A stretch of DNA of 64,000 nucleotides from Vibrio inusitatus. GTDB taxonomy: Bacteria > Pseudomonadota > Gammaproteobacteria > Enterobacterales > Vibrionaceae. Positions 18,267 through 28,106 of this stretch are shown piece by piece. Under the pieces are notes generated by a model, which was not told where the DNA came from, made no database searches, and saw only the letters and a program-made list of their open reading frames with translations. How positions within the stretch are numbered: position 1 is the stretch's first letter; every line of letters begins with the position of its first letter. Where the stretch lies: the NCBI GenBank assembly GCA_024346935.1, contig AP024878.1:1302001-1366000 (forward strand). The letters are read 5' to 3'. Made by a program: the position numbers and the translations under genes.

Positions 18267-18275
18267 TGTGGATAA
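18267..18275 (-). promoter_or_regulatory. Perfect DnaA box upstream of nrdA
   Basis: TGTGGATAA on the plus strand is TTATCCACA on the coding strand of nrdA, the strong DnaA consensus. It lies 192 bases before the nrdA start. DnaA control of nrdAB is established in E. coli, so linking dNTP supply to replication initiation is likely here too. Confidence 0.65.
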
Positions 18276-18501
18276 ACCGTGTATGGAATTTTCTCTGTTA
18301 GCGTTCACTTACTTATGAGTTTATAGGGAAATTGGCTTGGGGTTTTGCACAGCTTGTGGGTGACTTAAAATCAAACAGGGTTAAAAAAAAATTTGCTTGA
18401 TCTTTATCAAAGAATTGGATCGATTACTGCTGAAAAAATGCTCCGCTCAAACGAAGAACAACTTGCTTAAAAACTGAATAAAAGTCGGGTTACTTCTGCT
18501 C
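18276..18501. other. Remainder of the nrdA-ubiG intergenic region
   Basis: The 481 bases between nrdA and ubiG hold the NrdR and DnaA boxes, the ubiG terminator and this AT-rich stretch, which probably carries the nrdA promoter. I see no coding frame, tRNA or further clear palindrome in it. Confidence 0.5.
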
Positions 18502-18540
18502 AAAATGCTCTCCGTTTAATCAAGCATCAAACCGGAGAGC
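18502..18540 (-). terminator. Probable terminator of ubiG
   Basis: GCTCTCCG and CGGAGAGC form an eight-base-pair stem around an 18-base partly pairing loop, 17 bases after the ubiG stop. On the minus strand it is followed only by ATTTTG, so the T-tract is weak. Confidence 0.6.
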
Positions 18541-18556
18541 AAATCAGAGTAAACTG

Positions 18557-19273
18557 CTACGCTTTATCCGCTTTTTGAGTATGCACAATGTAATTAATGT
18601 CCACATTACGCCCTAAAGCGTAAGTATCGAATAGTGGGTTGTAGGTCAGGCCCGTAATCCCTTTTTCTTGAAGTGGAGTGGTATCCACCATTTTTATTAG
18701 TTCAGAAGGCTTTAGGAACTTGTTGTAGTCGTGTGTGCCTTGTGGGAGTAACTTCAATACCTTTTCTGCGCCAACAATCGCGAACAAGTAAGATTTCAGA
18801 TTGCGATTGAGGGTAGAAAAGAAAACATGACCACCTGGTTTCACAAGGGCTGCGCAGGAAGCGATCACCGATTGGGGGTCTGGCACATGCTCTATCATCT
18901 CCATACAGGTGACGACGTCGTATTGTCCTGCATGGGTAGCAACGTGCTCTTCTACAGTCATACGGATGTAGTCAAGCTTGGCGCCTGTTTCTAACGCGTG
19001 GAGTCTGGCGACTTCCAGTGGCTCACGTCCCATATCAAGGCCTGTAACCTGGGCACCCTCAAGAGCCATACTCTCAGCAAGAATTCCACCACCACAACCG
19101 ACATCTAGTGCTTTCTTTCCAAACAAGCCGCCAATAGAGTCTTGAACGTACTGCAATCGAAGAGGGTTAATTTGATGCAGTGGTTTGAATTCCCCCTCTT
19201 TGTCCCACCAACGAGACGCCATGTCCGCAAATTTTTTGATCTCGGCAGGATCGACGTTTTTTCCTTGTTCCAT
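18557..19273 (-). CDS. ubiG: Ubiquinone biosynthesis O-methyltransferase UbiG
   Basis: A SAM-dependent methyltransferase that carries out both O-methylations in ubiquinone synthesis. It shows the family start [22 protein letters not shown] motif [16 protein letters not shown], and the [11 protein letters not shown] and [13 protein letters not shown] stretches. I start at ATG 19273 (238 residues); an upstream in-frame ATG at 19303 would add ten residues and cannot be excluded, as neither has a strong ribosome binding site. It is divergent from gyrA as in E. coli. Confidence 0.95.
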   Translation of the reverse strand: MEQGKNVDPAEIKKFADMASRWWDKEGEFKPLHQINPLRLQYVQDSIGGLFGKKALDVGCGGGILAESMALEGAQVTGLDMGREPLEVARLHALETGAKLDYIRMTVEEHVATHAGQYDVVTCMEMIEHVPDPQSVIASCAALVKPGGHVFFSTLNRNLKSYLFAIVGAEKVLKLLPQGTHDYNKFLKPSELIKMVDTTPLQEKGITGLTYNPLFDTYALGRNVDINYIVHTQKADKA

Positions 19274-19558
19274 AGTCACTACGCTTTTAGAAATTTTCCA
19301 CATTATAACCCCAACTATTCATCTAATGCATTTGCATTAACGTCGATGAGATGTCTGTGGCCATCTACAAGTCGAACTGATTGTTTTTTAAACCATAATT
19401 GATGATTAGTTTAAATTATGTCCATCTAGGCACGAACGTACGTCACACAGGGGGGATCTGATAGTGAAAGTAATGCAGAATCCTCGAAATTTGTGTTATA
19501 TTTTTTTATTCTTATAGGAATCGAAAAGACGATCTAATAATAGAGGGATAATGGCTCT

Positions 19559-22198
19559 ATGAGCGATCTAGCGAAAGAGATCACACCGGTAAATATTGAA
19601 GACGAGCTTCGAGGCTCGTACCTTGACTACGCGATGTCCGTCATCGTGGGCCGTGCATTGCCTGATGTACGAGATGGCTTGAAACCAGTACACCGCCGCG
19701 TTTTGTTCGCGATGAATGTATTGGGTAACGATTGGAACAAGCCTTACAAAAAATCAGCGCGTGTCGTTGGTGACGTAATCGGTAAATATCACCCACACGG
19801 TGACAGTGCGGTTTACGACACTATCGTTCGTATGGCGCAGCCTTTTGCATTGCGTTATATGCTAGCGGATGGCCAGGGCAACTTTGGTTCTATCGATGGT
19901 GACTCTGCAGCGGCAATGCGTTACACCGAAGTACGTATGTCTAAAATTGCTCATGAGCTGCTAGCAGATCTTGAGAAAGAGACAGTCGATTACGTACCTA
20001 ACTATGATGGTACAGAACAAATTCCTGCAGTACTGCCAACTCGTGTACCTAACCTTTTGGTTAACGGCTCTTCGGGTATCGCAGTGGGCATGGCGACCAA
20101 CATTCCACCGCATAACCTAACAGAGGTTATTGATGGTTGTCTGGCGTTCATCAAAGATGAAGACATCACTATTGATCAGTTGATGGAATTCATTCCTGGT
20201 CCAGACTTCCCGACAGCTGCGCTTATTAGCGGTCGCAAGGGTATTGTTGACGCGTATCACACGGGTCGCGGTAAGGTTTACATGCGTGCTAAAACTGATA
20301 TCGAATCAGATAGCAAAGGCAAAGAAACTATCATCGTTACTGAGATCCCTTACCAAGTTAACAAGGCTCGTCTAGTCGAAAAGATTGCCGAGCTTGTAAA
20401 AGACAAGAAAGTTGAAGGCATCAGTGCGCTTCGTGATGAGTCTGATAAAGATGGCATGCGTATCGTTATTGAATGTAAGCGTGATGCGGTGGGCGAAGTT
20501 GTTCTAAATAACCTTTACGCGCATACACAGCTGCAAACGACTTTCGGCGTTAACATGGTTGCTCTTGATAAAGGCCAGCCAAAACACTTCAACCTTAAAG
20601 AAATGTTGAAGGCGTTTGTTGATCACCGTCGTGAAGTTGTCACACGCCGTACTATTTTCGAACTGCGTAAAGCACGCGATCGTGCTCATATTCTTGAAGG
20701 CCTTGCTTTAGCACTGGCTAACATCGATGAAATCATTGAGCTTATTCGTAAAGCACCGACACCAGCGGAAGCAAAAGCGGGCTTGGTAGCACGTGGCTGG
20801 GATCTAGGTCTTGTGTCAACGATGTTAGAGCGCACAGGCACTGATGCTGCACGTCCTGAGTGGTTAGAAGAACAGTTTGGTATCCGTGACGGTCAGTACT
20901 TCCTGACAGAGCAACAAGCACAAGCCATTCTAGATCTTCGTCTACAAAAACTAACGGGTCTTGAACACGAGAAGATCTTAGACGAATACAAAGCACTATT
21001 AGACGAAATTGCAGAGCTAATGCACATTCTTGCAAGCACTGAACGTTTAATGGAAATTATTGTAGAAGAGCTAGAAGCTATCCGTGAAAGTTACGGCGAT
21101 GAACGTCGTACTGAGATTACAGCGGCTATCCATGACATCGACATGGAAGATCTTATCACTCAAGAAGACGTAGTGGTTACGCTTTCTCATGAAGGTTACG
21201 TGAAATACCAGATCCTAAGTGATTACGAAGCACAGCGCCGTGGCGGCCGTGGTAAGAGTGCAACGAAGATGAAGGACGAAGATTATATCGAACGTCTTCT
21301 AGTGGCGAATACTCACGACAACATCTTATGTTTCTCAACTCGCGGTAAAACTTATCGCTTGAAGGTATACCAATTACCGTTGGCAAGTCGTACCGCTCGT
21401 GGCAAACCGATCGTGAACATCTTACCATTGGAAGAAGGTGAGCGTATCACTGCAATTCTTCCTGTATCAGAGTTCAGTGAAGATAAGTTTATCTTCATGG
21501 CAACAGCAGACGGTACGGTTAAGAAAACGTCACTAGACCAATTCTCTAACGTTCGTAGCAACGGTTTGATCGCTGTTAACTTACGTGAGGAAGATTCTTT
21601 GATTGGCGTAGACATTACTGACGGCGATAGCGACATCATGTTGTTCTCAAAATCAGGTAAAGTCGTTCGCTTTAACGAATCACAAGTACGTGGCATGGGT
21701 CGTACAGCAGCAGGTGTACGCGGTATTAAGCTAATTAACAGTGATCAAGTGGTTTCTTTGATTGTTCCTCATAATGAAGGTGACATCTTAACCATCACTG
21801 AAAATGGCTATGGTAAGCGTACGATTATTTCTGAGTACCCTGCGAAGAGTCGTGCAACTCAAGGTGTCGTTTCTATTAAGGTTTCTGAGCGTAACGGTAG
21901 TGTTGTTGGCGCAGTTCAAACTGAAGAAAACGACGAGTTCATGGTTATCACAGACGGTGGCACGCTTGTACGAAGCCGTGTATCTGAAGTGAGCCAAGTG
22001 GGACGTAATACCCAGGGTGTTACCTTGATCCGCACCGTAGAAGGTGAGAATGTTGTAGCACTGCAGCGCATCGATGAAATCGAAGAAGCAGAGCTAACTG
22101 AAGAAGATGCTGAGGGCGCTACGTCCGAAACTATTGAATCTTCAGAAGCGACAGAGGCACCAACAGATTCTAACGATTCTGAAACTAGCGAAGAATAA
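19559..22198 (+). CDS. gyrA: DNA gyrase subunit A
   Basis: The 879-residue breakage-reunion subunit of gyrase, which introduces negative supercoils with GyrB. The catalytic tyrosine is Tyr122 in [12 protein letters not shown]. The quinolone-resistance region reads [17 protein letters not shown] with Ser83 and Asp87 at the E. coli positions, i.e. the sensitive-type residues. The C-terminal beta-pinwheel contains the GyrA box QRRGGRG. The tail (about 45 residues) is very acidic and Thr/Ser-rich, a regulatory feature in other gyrases. Monocistronic with its own terminator; ubiG is divergent with a shared 285-base upstream region. Confidence 0.98.
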   Translation: MSDLAKEITPVNIEDELRGSYLDYAMSVIVGRALPDVRDGLKPVHRRVLFAMNVLGNDWNKPYKKSARVVGDVIGKYHPHGDSAVYDTIVRMAQPFALRYMLADGQGNFGSIDGDSAAAMRYTEVRMSKIAHELLADLEKETVDYVPNYDGTEQIPAVLPTRVPNLLVNGSSGIAVGMATNIPPHNLTEVIDGCLAFIKDEDITIDQLMEFIPGPDFPTAALISGRKGIVDAYHTGRGKVYMRAKTDIESDSKGKETIIVTEIPYQVNKARLVEKIAELVKDKKVEGISALRDESDKDGMRIVIECKRDAVGEVVLNNLYAHTQLQTTFGVNMVALDKGQPKHFNLKEMLKAFVDHRREVVTRRTIFELRKARDRAHILEGLALALANIDEIIELIRKAPTPAEAKAGLVARGWDLGLVSTMLERTGTDAARPEWLEEQFGIRDGQYFLTEQQAQAILDLRLQKLTGLEHEKILDEYKALLDEIAELMHILASTERLMEIIVEELEAIRESYGDERRTEITAAIHDIDMEDLITQEDVVVTLSHEGYVKYQILSDYEAQRRGGRGKSATKMKDEDYIERLLVANTHDNILCFSTRGKTYRLKVYQLPLASRTARGKPIVNILPLEEGERITAILPVSEFSEDKFIFMATADGTVKKTSLDQFSNVRSNGLIAVNLREEDSLIGVDITDGDSDIMLFSKSGKVVRFNESQVRGMGRTAAGVRGIKLINSDQVVSLIVPHNEGDILTITENGYGKRTIISEYPAKSRATQGVVSIKVSERNGSVVGAVQTEENDEFMVITDGGTLVRSRVSEVSQVGRNTQGVTLIRTVEGENVVALQRIDEIEEAELTEEDAEGATSETIESSEATEAPTDSNDSETSEE

Positions 22199-22220
22199 CG
22201 TTTTCTTTGTATAGAGAAAA

Positions 22221-22247
22221 ACCGAGTTTTTATAGCTCGGTTTTTTT
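22221..22247 (+). terminator. Intrinsic terminator of gyrA
   Basis: ACCGAG, loop, CTCGGT followed by seven T, with an A-tract before the stem; it starts 22 bases after the gyrA stop. Confidence 0.9.
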
Positions 22248-22408
22248 ATGCCTATCGCATACAGGATGATCTTTTATGCTTCTTGCATATGGATTTAAAA
22301 ATTGATGCAGGTCAAAGGCTTGAAAAGATTTCATTTAACCCAATATAAAATCTATAGTTATTGATCCTAAGGTTAGGATCGACCACATATCTAGATAGAG
22401 ACAGAGTT

Positions 22409-23005
22409 ATGGCAGAAGTAAGAGCCCGCGTACATTTAAAAGTTGGAACCAAAAGCGATATTGACGCTGAACTCCTTTCTTTTAGTGGTTTAAAAACGGA
22501 GAAAGAACATGTAGCCATGATCTTTCAGTCGGCTGATAAGACTCAAAACGCGCCTATTGTTCGCATGCACTCTGAATGTTTAACCGGTGATGTGTTTCAC
22601 TCGTCTCGTTGTGATTGCGGTGAGCAGTTAGATGAAACGATTAATAAGATGGCAGAGCAGGGCGGTATCCTTTTGTATCTGCGTCAAGAAGGCCGCGGTA
22701 TTGGGCTGTACAATAAAATTGATGCATACAAGTTGCAAAGTGAAGGCTTAAATACCTACGAAGCGAATAACCACCTAGGTTTCGCTGATGACTTGCGTGA
22801 CTTTGAAGAAGCGGCTCAAATGTTGGTTGCACTTGGCGTTGAACGTATCCGTTTGGTGACTAACAACCCAAAAAAAATCCGAGAATTAAAAGAACATGGT
22901 ATTGGCATCGATGAAGTGATTAATACTATGGCGCATCTAAAAAATGGTAACGAAGACTACCTGAAAGCCAAAGCCTCCCACGGTAAACACAACCTCGATG
23001 TATAG
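22409..23005 (+). CDS. ribA: GTP cyclohydrolase II
   Basis: A 198-residue enzyme for the first committed step of riboflavin synthesis, opening GTP to a diaminopyrimidine with loss of formate and pyrophosphate. The zinc ligands are in [20 protein letters not shown] (C-x10-C-x-C), followed by [17 protein letters not shown] and [10 protein letters not shown], all diagnostic. ATG 22409 is chosen over an upstream TTG because the protein then has the normal length and opens directly into conserved sequence. Stand-alone gene; no FMN riboswitch was seen. Confidence 0.96.
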   Translation: MAEVRARVHLKVGTKSDIDAELLSFSGLKTEKEHVAMIFQSADKTQNAPIVRMHSECLTGDVFHSSRCDCGEQLDETINKMAEQGGILLYLRQEGRGIGLYNKIDAYKLQSEGLNTYEANNHLGFADDLRDFEEAAQMLVALGVERIRLVTNNPKKIRELKEHGIGIDEVINTMAHLKNGNEDYLKAKASHGKHNLDV

Positions 23006-23088
23006 CTACAATTTCTGGCACTAAAATTTTTCGTTAAAATAAGGGTTGTTTGCCATACTTAAACCAGTTTTGGTATTGAGTGTTCGCT

Positions 23089-24672
23089 ATGACCTTGTGC
23101 AAGAAAGGGACGATATGGGCAGGTTTGCTTGTCTACTTCGTCCTTTTATACCCAGCCTATTCTAAAAGTATGTTCCATACCTTGGGGTGGATTGGCTCTG
23201 CATCGTCCGTAGAGCAGACGTTTCGCTATCCACAACTCACAGAATCTATTTACTCTACCCATCGCCATCAGCTTATATGGCTGCAATCTCATGATAGACA
23301 AGTGTTTGAAGACATTATTGAATTGGTGGTATTAGCCGAGCTCAGTCCGTTTTTCGAACAGCGATTGCAAACACTTCATGAACTAAGGCGCTCTGAACAA
23401 TATTACCAGTACGACTTACTCGCGACGGATTTAATGCTCGCGTTTCTCAGTTATCGCGAACTATTGAGAGAGAATAAAGATACGTGGTTATACGGACAAG
23501 GATTGCCTTCAGACTGGGCGGAGCCTCCTCCAAATATCGTTGCTGAATTTGAAAACGCGCTAGAAAAGAGTTCTTTAACTGATTTTTTAATGACCTTGGG
23601 TCCAAACTCTCAGAGCTATCGTGATTACCAATCGGCAATAGACAAAATGCAATTAGCGATTAACGACGAAATTGTGCTGTATTCCTCTGATGTTCTTATT
23701 AGGGTGGGAGACCCTATTACGGATAAACATATTTTGTTCTCTCGCCTTGAGCTTTCAGGGCTGGTCATCCCATTGTCGATAAAAGAAAAAGATTGGTATG
23801 GGAATGAATTGCGAAGCATTGTTAAGAGGTTTCAAAGGCAACACGGTTTAAACGCCGATGGGGTTATAGGGTCTAAGACTATTGAATGGCTTAATTATCC
23901 CATTGAAGATCGCATTCATAGACTGGCTTTAAACGCAGAAAGAAGTCGCTTATGGCCAATGCAAAGAAGTGCGCTCGTTGTTGTGAACCTACCGAGTTTC
24001 GATTTGAACTATTACTTTCGAGGTAAGGTTGCCTTCTCATCTAAGGTCATTGTCGGCAAGCAAGCGCGTAAAACACCGATGCTTGAAATAAAGATGGATT
24101 CGTTGGTGTTGAACCCAACATGGAACGTTCCGCCTAAAATCATGCGTGAAGATATTATCCCTATATTGCGATACAACCCTGGATATCTGAGTGAAAGAGG
24201 GATTCAAGTTATTAAAGGGTGGGCTGATCCTGTAGTGATTGATCATGGTGCTATTCAATGGAGTCGAGTCAATCCTAAAACATTTCCGTTTCGTATGCGG
24301 CAGTTATCGGGTAACTACAACGCGTTAGGTATATACAAGTTCAATACGCCAAATCGCCGCGCAATTTATCTACATGATACCCCTGCCAAATACCTGTTTG
24401 ATAAACCATCAAGAGCATTTAGCTCTGGGTGTATTCGGGTACAGCATGCCGATAAGTTTGCCTACACCTTGTCCAAAACACAGGGCTTTAAAAAAAATAA
24501 TATTTCACCAGTAGGGCAACAGGCGAATGCGCGTATTCCATTAAAGAGAAGGCTTCCGGTGCATCTTATTTATAAAACATCTTGGGTTGAGTCAGGACGT
24601 ATCTTTTTTAGGGATGATATTTACGGATATGACACACGCCCAAAGTCCCCTAGCTTAGCGATTAAGCGATAG
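23089..24672 (+). CDS. ycbB: YcbB-type L,D-transpeptidase
   Basis: A 527-residue periplasmic enzyme that makes 3-3 cross-links in peptidoglycan. It has an N-terminal hydrophobic signal/anchor (residues 9-26), a YcbB-type scaffold domain, a peptidoglycan-binding repeat (FQRQHGLNADGVIGSKTIEWL, about 248-268, given here in part) and the catalytic YkuD domain with Cys448 in SSGCIRV and the preceding HDTP. The start at ATG 23089 is tentative (a GTG lies three codons upstream). The E. coli order ycbB...ycbL is kept, without ycbK, whose product is normally encoded between them. Confidence 0.9.
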   Translation: MTLCKKGTIWAGLLVYFVLLYPAYSKSMFHTLGWIGSASSVEQTFRYPQLTESIYSTHRHQLIWLQSHDRQVFEDIIELVVLAELSPFFEQRLQTLHELRRSEQYYQYDLLATDLMLAFLSYRELLRENKDTWLYGQGLPSDWAEPPPNIVAEFENALEKSSLTDFLMTLGPNSQSYRDYQSAIDKMQLAINDEIVLYSSDVLIRVGDPITDKHILFSRLELSGLVIPLSIKEKDWYGNELRSIVKRFQRQHGLNADGVIGSKTIEWLNYPIEDRIHRLALNAERSRLWPMQRSALVVVNLPSFDLNYYFRGKVAFSSKVIVGKQARKTPMLEIKMDSLVLNPTWNVPPKIMREDIIPILRYNPGYLSERGIQVIKGWADPVVIDHGAIQWSRVNPKTFPFRMRQLSGNYNALGIYKFNTPNRRAIYLHDTPAKYLFDKPSRAFSSGCIRVQHADKFAYTLSKTQGFKKNNISPVGQQANARIPLKRRLPVHLIYKTSWVESGRIFFRDDIYGYDTRPKSPSLAIKR

Positions 24673-24827
24673 CTTATCTAATTGATAATGATTAAAGGAT
24701 GTCAGGTTGTTTTTATAAATACGGATGGTGAGCTCTTAGCTCGCCTAGGCTTGAGTTTAGTGTTAGAAACTGTCATATTCTGCTGAAGTGTATCGAATAA
24801 AATATCCATTAAAATAAAAGGTTTTTC

Positions 24828-25481
24828 ATGGCGTTGCAGTATCAAGTTGTTCCGGTAACCCCTTTCCAACAAAACTGTTCAATCGTTTGGTGTGATGAGA
24901 CGATGAAAGGCGTCGTTATCGACCCAGGTGGTGATGTTAAGCAGCTTTTGATGATGATTGAAGAGTTGAAAGTTCAGGTAGAGAAATTAGTGCTCACACA
25001 CGGTCATCTAGATCATGTAGGGGGCAGTGTAGAGTTGGCTAGAGCTTTGAACCTGACTATTGTTGGCCCACACAAAGATGACAATTTTTGGCTACAAGGC
25101 TTAGAAGGGCAAAGCCAAATGTTCGGCTTTCCTTTAACGGAAGCATTTGAGCCTAGTCAATGGTTAGATGAAGGTGACATTGTCACTTTTGGTGAGCAAT
25201 CTTTAAATGTCATTCATACTCCAGGGCATACTCCCGGTCATGTAGTTCTGCATAGCGAATCAGCAAGCCTTGCGTTCGTAGGTGATGTGCTCTTTAAGGG
25301 GGCGATTGGGCGTACCGATTTCCCTAAGGGTGATTTCAATACATTGATTGACTCTATTAAGAGCAAACTATGGCCTTTAGGAAACGAAACTCGTTTTGTT
25401 CCTGGTCATGGTCCTGAATCAACGTTTGGTTCTGAGCGAGTGAGTAACCCGTTTGTAGCAGACGAAATGCCTTTATATTAG
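24828..25481 (+). CDS. ycbL: Metallo-beta-lactamase-fold hydrolase YcbL (glyoxalase II type)
   Basis: A 217-residue soluble metallohydrolase. Metal-binding motif THGHLDHVGG, then HTPGHTPGHVV, FVGDVLFKGAIGRTDFP and VPGHGP give the full set of ligands. E. coli and Salmonella YcbL-type proteins hydrolyse S-lactoylglutathione as a small type II glyoxalase, so that is the likely activity. AAAGG precedes the ATG at seven bases. It stands 155 bases after the transpeptidase gene, probably with its own promoter. Confidence 0.92.
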   Translation: MALQYQVVPVTPFQQNCSIVWCDETMKGVVIDPGGDVKQLLMMIEELKVQVEKLVLTHGHLDHVGGSVELARALNLTIVGPHKDDNFWLQGLEGQSQMFGFPLTEAFEPSQWLDEGDIVTFGEQSLNVIHTPGHTPGHVVLHSESASLAFVGDVLFKGAIGRTDFPKGDFNTLIDSIKSKLWPLGNETRFVPGHGPESTFGSERVSNPFVADEMPLY

Positions 25482-25541
25482 AGTATTTAAGGGAGCTAGG
25501 GCTTGCAGTCCTAGCTTCTTCGCTTTCCTGTCAACGTCTCC

Positions 25542-26213
25542 CTAATCACTGGTATGGCGTGATCCTGCCCAATACTTTCTCAATAGACCGACAAACTCTT
25601 CTGCATCCCTATCTAAATCGGCCGTTGAGATAAAGATGTCATAGCCCCAGTATTCTCTTTGATAGCACATCCTATGATATAGGCTTGCCTGCAATCCTTT
25701 GATGGTTTCGCCATCTTTTAATTCAACTCGAGATGAATCTAGAACTTGGTCTTGAAACAAGTGCTCTTTTTCCGTTTCTCGCGCACCTAGGTGTAAAAGA
25801 GATCTTTGCTCCAATAATAAATTAGTGATCAGTCGCGGGCAGGCTTGTTTTATAAACGGCTTTGGGTCTTTGAGCTTTATGCCGATCCATGGAAGTTCGA
25901 GGTTGTGGGTAGGTTGATGACTGCGACAGAGTCCTAAAGAGGATACGTTCTGCCATTGTACAACCCATCCCCCTTTAAAAGTATGTTGCTGAAGGTGGGT
26001 ATCGGTAATAGTGAAGCGCACCACGCCCCGTTTGTAGGTGTAGATCACCATCAACAAGGCACAACCACATATTAGAAGGATACCAATACTTCCTTGAGTA
26101 CCATTAGAGAAGGTACTTAGCCAAACTGAGAACAATACATAAAAGGTCAGTAATAGACCTCGACTGACTTTCCCTAGTATAAATTTTTCATTAGTTAATT
26201 GAAGTGAAGACAT
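25542..26213 (-). CDS. DUF2982 membrane protein
   Basis: A 223-residue protein with two adjacent N-terminal membrane helices (about residues 17-60) followed by a cytoplasmic domain of about 150 residues. I place it in DUF2982, a family I recall from Vibrio and relatives, on general similarity only. The domain begins TITDTHLQQHTFKGGWVVQW, resembling PH-like membrane-associated domains. The ATG at 26213 is preferred over a GTG eight codons upstream. Function unknown; convergent with ycbL. Confidence 0.6.
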   Translation of the reverse strand: MSSLQLTNEKFILGKVSRGLLLTFYVLFSVWLSTFSNGTQGSIGILLICGCALLMVIYTYKRGVVRFTITDTHLQQHTFKGGWVVQWQNVSSLGLCRSHQPTHNLELPWIGIKLKDPKPFIKQACPRLITNLLLEQRSLLHLGARETEKEHLFQDQVLDSSRVELKDGETIKGLQASLYHRMCYQREYWGYDIFISTADLDRDAEEFVGLLRKYWAGSRHTSD

Positions 26214-26419
26214 AGCTACCAAACTGAGGTTTAACACATCTACGAGAGTCCATGTTTAGCTGATCATTGAGCTTAGACATTAATTGATAAAAAATGTAAT
26301 AACTTCCTTAAGAAGATCGAGTGACACACATTTTTAACAACTATTTAGCATCCCAAATAAAACTGGTCCATATTTAGTTGATTTTGTAGACATTTATGAC
26401 TGCACAAGGAGCAAATAAC

Positions 26420-27514
26420 ATGGTAGTGAAATCAAAGTGGGCAAAGGCATGTGTACGTAGTTTAGCGGTCCTAGTTGGGGTTGCGAGCATAGGTACTGCC
26501 GTTGCAGCAGACAAAGTATACAAGTTAAAGCTTGCGGAAACTTGGGGACCTAACTTTCCAATATTCGGCGATGCTACAAAAAATATGGCCGCTATGGCTG
26601 AAAAAATGTCTAACGGTCGGCTGCAGATTCGTGTCGACTCTTCAAACAAACATAAAGCCCCTTTTGGCGTGTTTGATATGGTTAAATCGGGCCAGTATGA
26701 CATGGGGCATTCTGCGTCGTATTACTGGAAGGGCAAGGTTCCAAATACTCTCTATTTCACAACTATGCCATTTGGCATGACAGCAGAAGAGCAGTACGCG
26801 TGGTTCTATCACGGTGGTGGTATGGAACTGATGGCAGAGGTTTACTCCCCGCACAATCTAATGTCCTTTCCTGGGGGGAACACCGACGTCCAGATGGGCG
26901 GTTGGTTCCAAAAAGAGATCAACAGTGTTGATGATCTGCAAGGTTTAAAAATGCGTATCCCAGGCTTTGCCGGAGAAGTGCTCGCTGAACTTGGCGCTAA
27001 ACCGACTAACATTGCCCCAGGGGAGTTGTATACAGCATTAGAAAGAAAAACGATTGATGCACTAGAGTGGGTAGGTCCATCTCTTGATCTTCGTATGGGC
27101 TTTCACAAGATTGCACCTTACTACTACACCGGTTGGCATGAACCAGCAACCGAACTTCAATTCTTAGTAAATAAGCGAACATGGGATAAGTTACCGGCCG
27201 ATCTGCAAGAGATCTTACGCGTTGCTATGCGCACCGCTGCCTACGATATGTATATTCAATCTACGCATGAAAGTGGTAAGAACTGGGCAAGTATCAGAAC
27301 GGAATACCCTGATGTAGAGGTGAAAAACTTCCCACCAGAAGTGATGAAGGAACTTCGCGCAGTGAATGACCGCTTGCTTGCGGAACATGCGGCTAAAGAT
27401 GAGATGGCGAAGAAAATTCAAATGTCTCAAGCTCAGTATTTAGAGCAAACACGTTCTTGGAGTGACATTTCTAAACGTGCTTACCTAAATAGTTCAACAA
27501 CGCTTCAGGAATAA
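26420..27514 (+). CDS. TRAP transporter substrate-binding protein (DctP family, TakP-like)
   Basis: A 364-residue periplasmic binding protein. The start is ATG 26420, set by AAGGAG nine bases upstream; a signal peptide ends at about residue 29 (TAVAA). GGNTDVQMGGWFQKEINSVD, LKMRIPGFAGEVL, ALERKTIDALEWVGP and YYYTGWHEPATELQFLVN strongly resemble the TakP subgroup, whose studied members bind 2-oxo or hydroxy acids such as pyruvate or lactate. The conserved arginine of the RIPG stretch would hold the carboxylate. The substrate is inferred. First gene of a P-Q-M operon. Confidence 0.9.
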   Translation: MVVKSKWAKACVRSLAVLVGVASIGTAVAADKVYKLKLAETWGPNFPIFGDATKNMAAMAEKMSNGRLQIRVDSSNKHKAPFGVFDMVKSGQYDMGHSASYYWKGKVPNTLYFTTMPFGMTAEEQYAWFYHGGGMELMAEVYSPHNLMSFPGGNTDVQMGGWFQKEINSVDDLQGLKMRIPGFAGEVLAELGAKPTNIAPGELYTALERKTIDALEWVGPSLDLRMGFHKIAPYYYTGWHEPATELQFLVNKRTWDKLPADLQEILRVAMRTAAYDMYIQSTHESGKNWASIRTEYPDVEVKNFPPEVMKELRAVNDRLLAEHAAKDEMAKKIQMSQAQYLEQTRSWSDISKRAYLNSSTTLQE

Positions 27515-27519
27515 ATAAC

Positions 27520-27545
27520 GGACTCTCAGTTTCGGCTGAGAGTCC
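27520..27545 (+). other. Strong intercistronic hairpin after the TRAP binding-protein gene
   Basis: GGACTCTCAG, loop TTTCGG, CTGAGAGTCC: a perfect ten-base-pair stem with a UUCGG-containing loop and no T-tract. Such hairpins protect the 3' end of binding-protein mRNA and keep its level above that of the membrane subunits; that role is inferred here. Confidence 0.8.
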
Positions 27546-27581
27546 ACAGATACCTTTAGTTGCTGCAGACAGGGAGGTCAA

Positions 27582-28106
27582 TTGCTGACTGCATTCGAGG
27601 GATTTTTTAATAGAATTAGCAACGCATTGGGGCATATTTCCAGTGTGTTGTTTTTGCTTTTAGTAGCAAACGTTGTTTACGATGTTGTAATGCGTTATGT
27701 GTTTAATGACGTATCTATCGCTTTTCAAGAGTTAGAGTGGCATCTATTTTCTGCGGTATTCTTGCTTGGCGTTCCCTACGCCATCAAAACCAATGGCCAC
27801 GTTCGTGTGGATATTTTCTACGAGCGTTTTTCTCCAAAGGTACAGGCCATTATTGATATTCTCGGTATTTTTGTTTGGCTACTGCCGTTCAGTTTATTAG
27901 TGGCTTGGTATGGTATCGATTTTGCGTATCAAGCTTACGATATCGGTGAACAGTCAGGAGATCCAGGCGGTTTACCTTATCGCTGGATAATCAAGGCTGT
28001 TATTCCCATTTCATTTTTCTTCATTGCTACAAGTGGTTTAGGGATGTTGTGTAAGTCTTTCCGTCAATTACTCAACGCGGATACTAATAATAAGGAACAA
28101 GCATGA
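27582..28106 (+). CDS. TRAP transporter small permease subunit (DctQ family)
   Basis: A 174-residue membrane protein with four predicted helices, the QM-type small subunit. The only plausible start is the TTG at 27582, supported by GGGAGGT just upstream; the next in-frame ATG is well inside the first helix. The family stretch FQELEWHLFSAVFLLGVPYA followed by NGHVRVDIFY is clear. It overlaps the large permease gene by four bases (ATGA), so the two are coupled. The rare start codon may lower its synthesis. Confidence 0.9.
   Translation: MLTAFEGFFNRISNALGHISSVLFLLLVANVVYDVVMRYVFNDVSIAFQELEWHLFSAVFLLGVPYAIKTNGHVRVDIFYERFSPKVQAIIDILGIFVWLLPFSLLVAWYGIDFAYQAYDIGEQSGDPGGLPYRWIIKAVIPISFFFIATSGLGMLCKSFRQLLNADTNNKEQA

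Noticed and set aside
21352..21696. 114-codon open frame antisense to gyrA
   Set aside because: Shadow of gyrA codons; no independent coding signals.
24684..24693. GATAATGATT, resembling half of a Fur box
   Set aside because: Only one half matches; the other half of the 19-base palindrome is missing and ycbL is not an iron gene.
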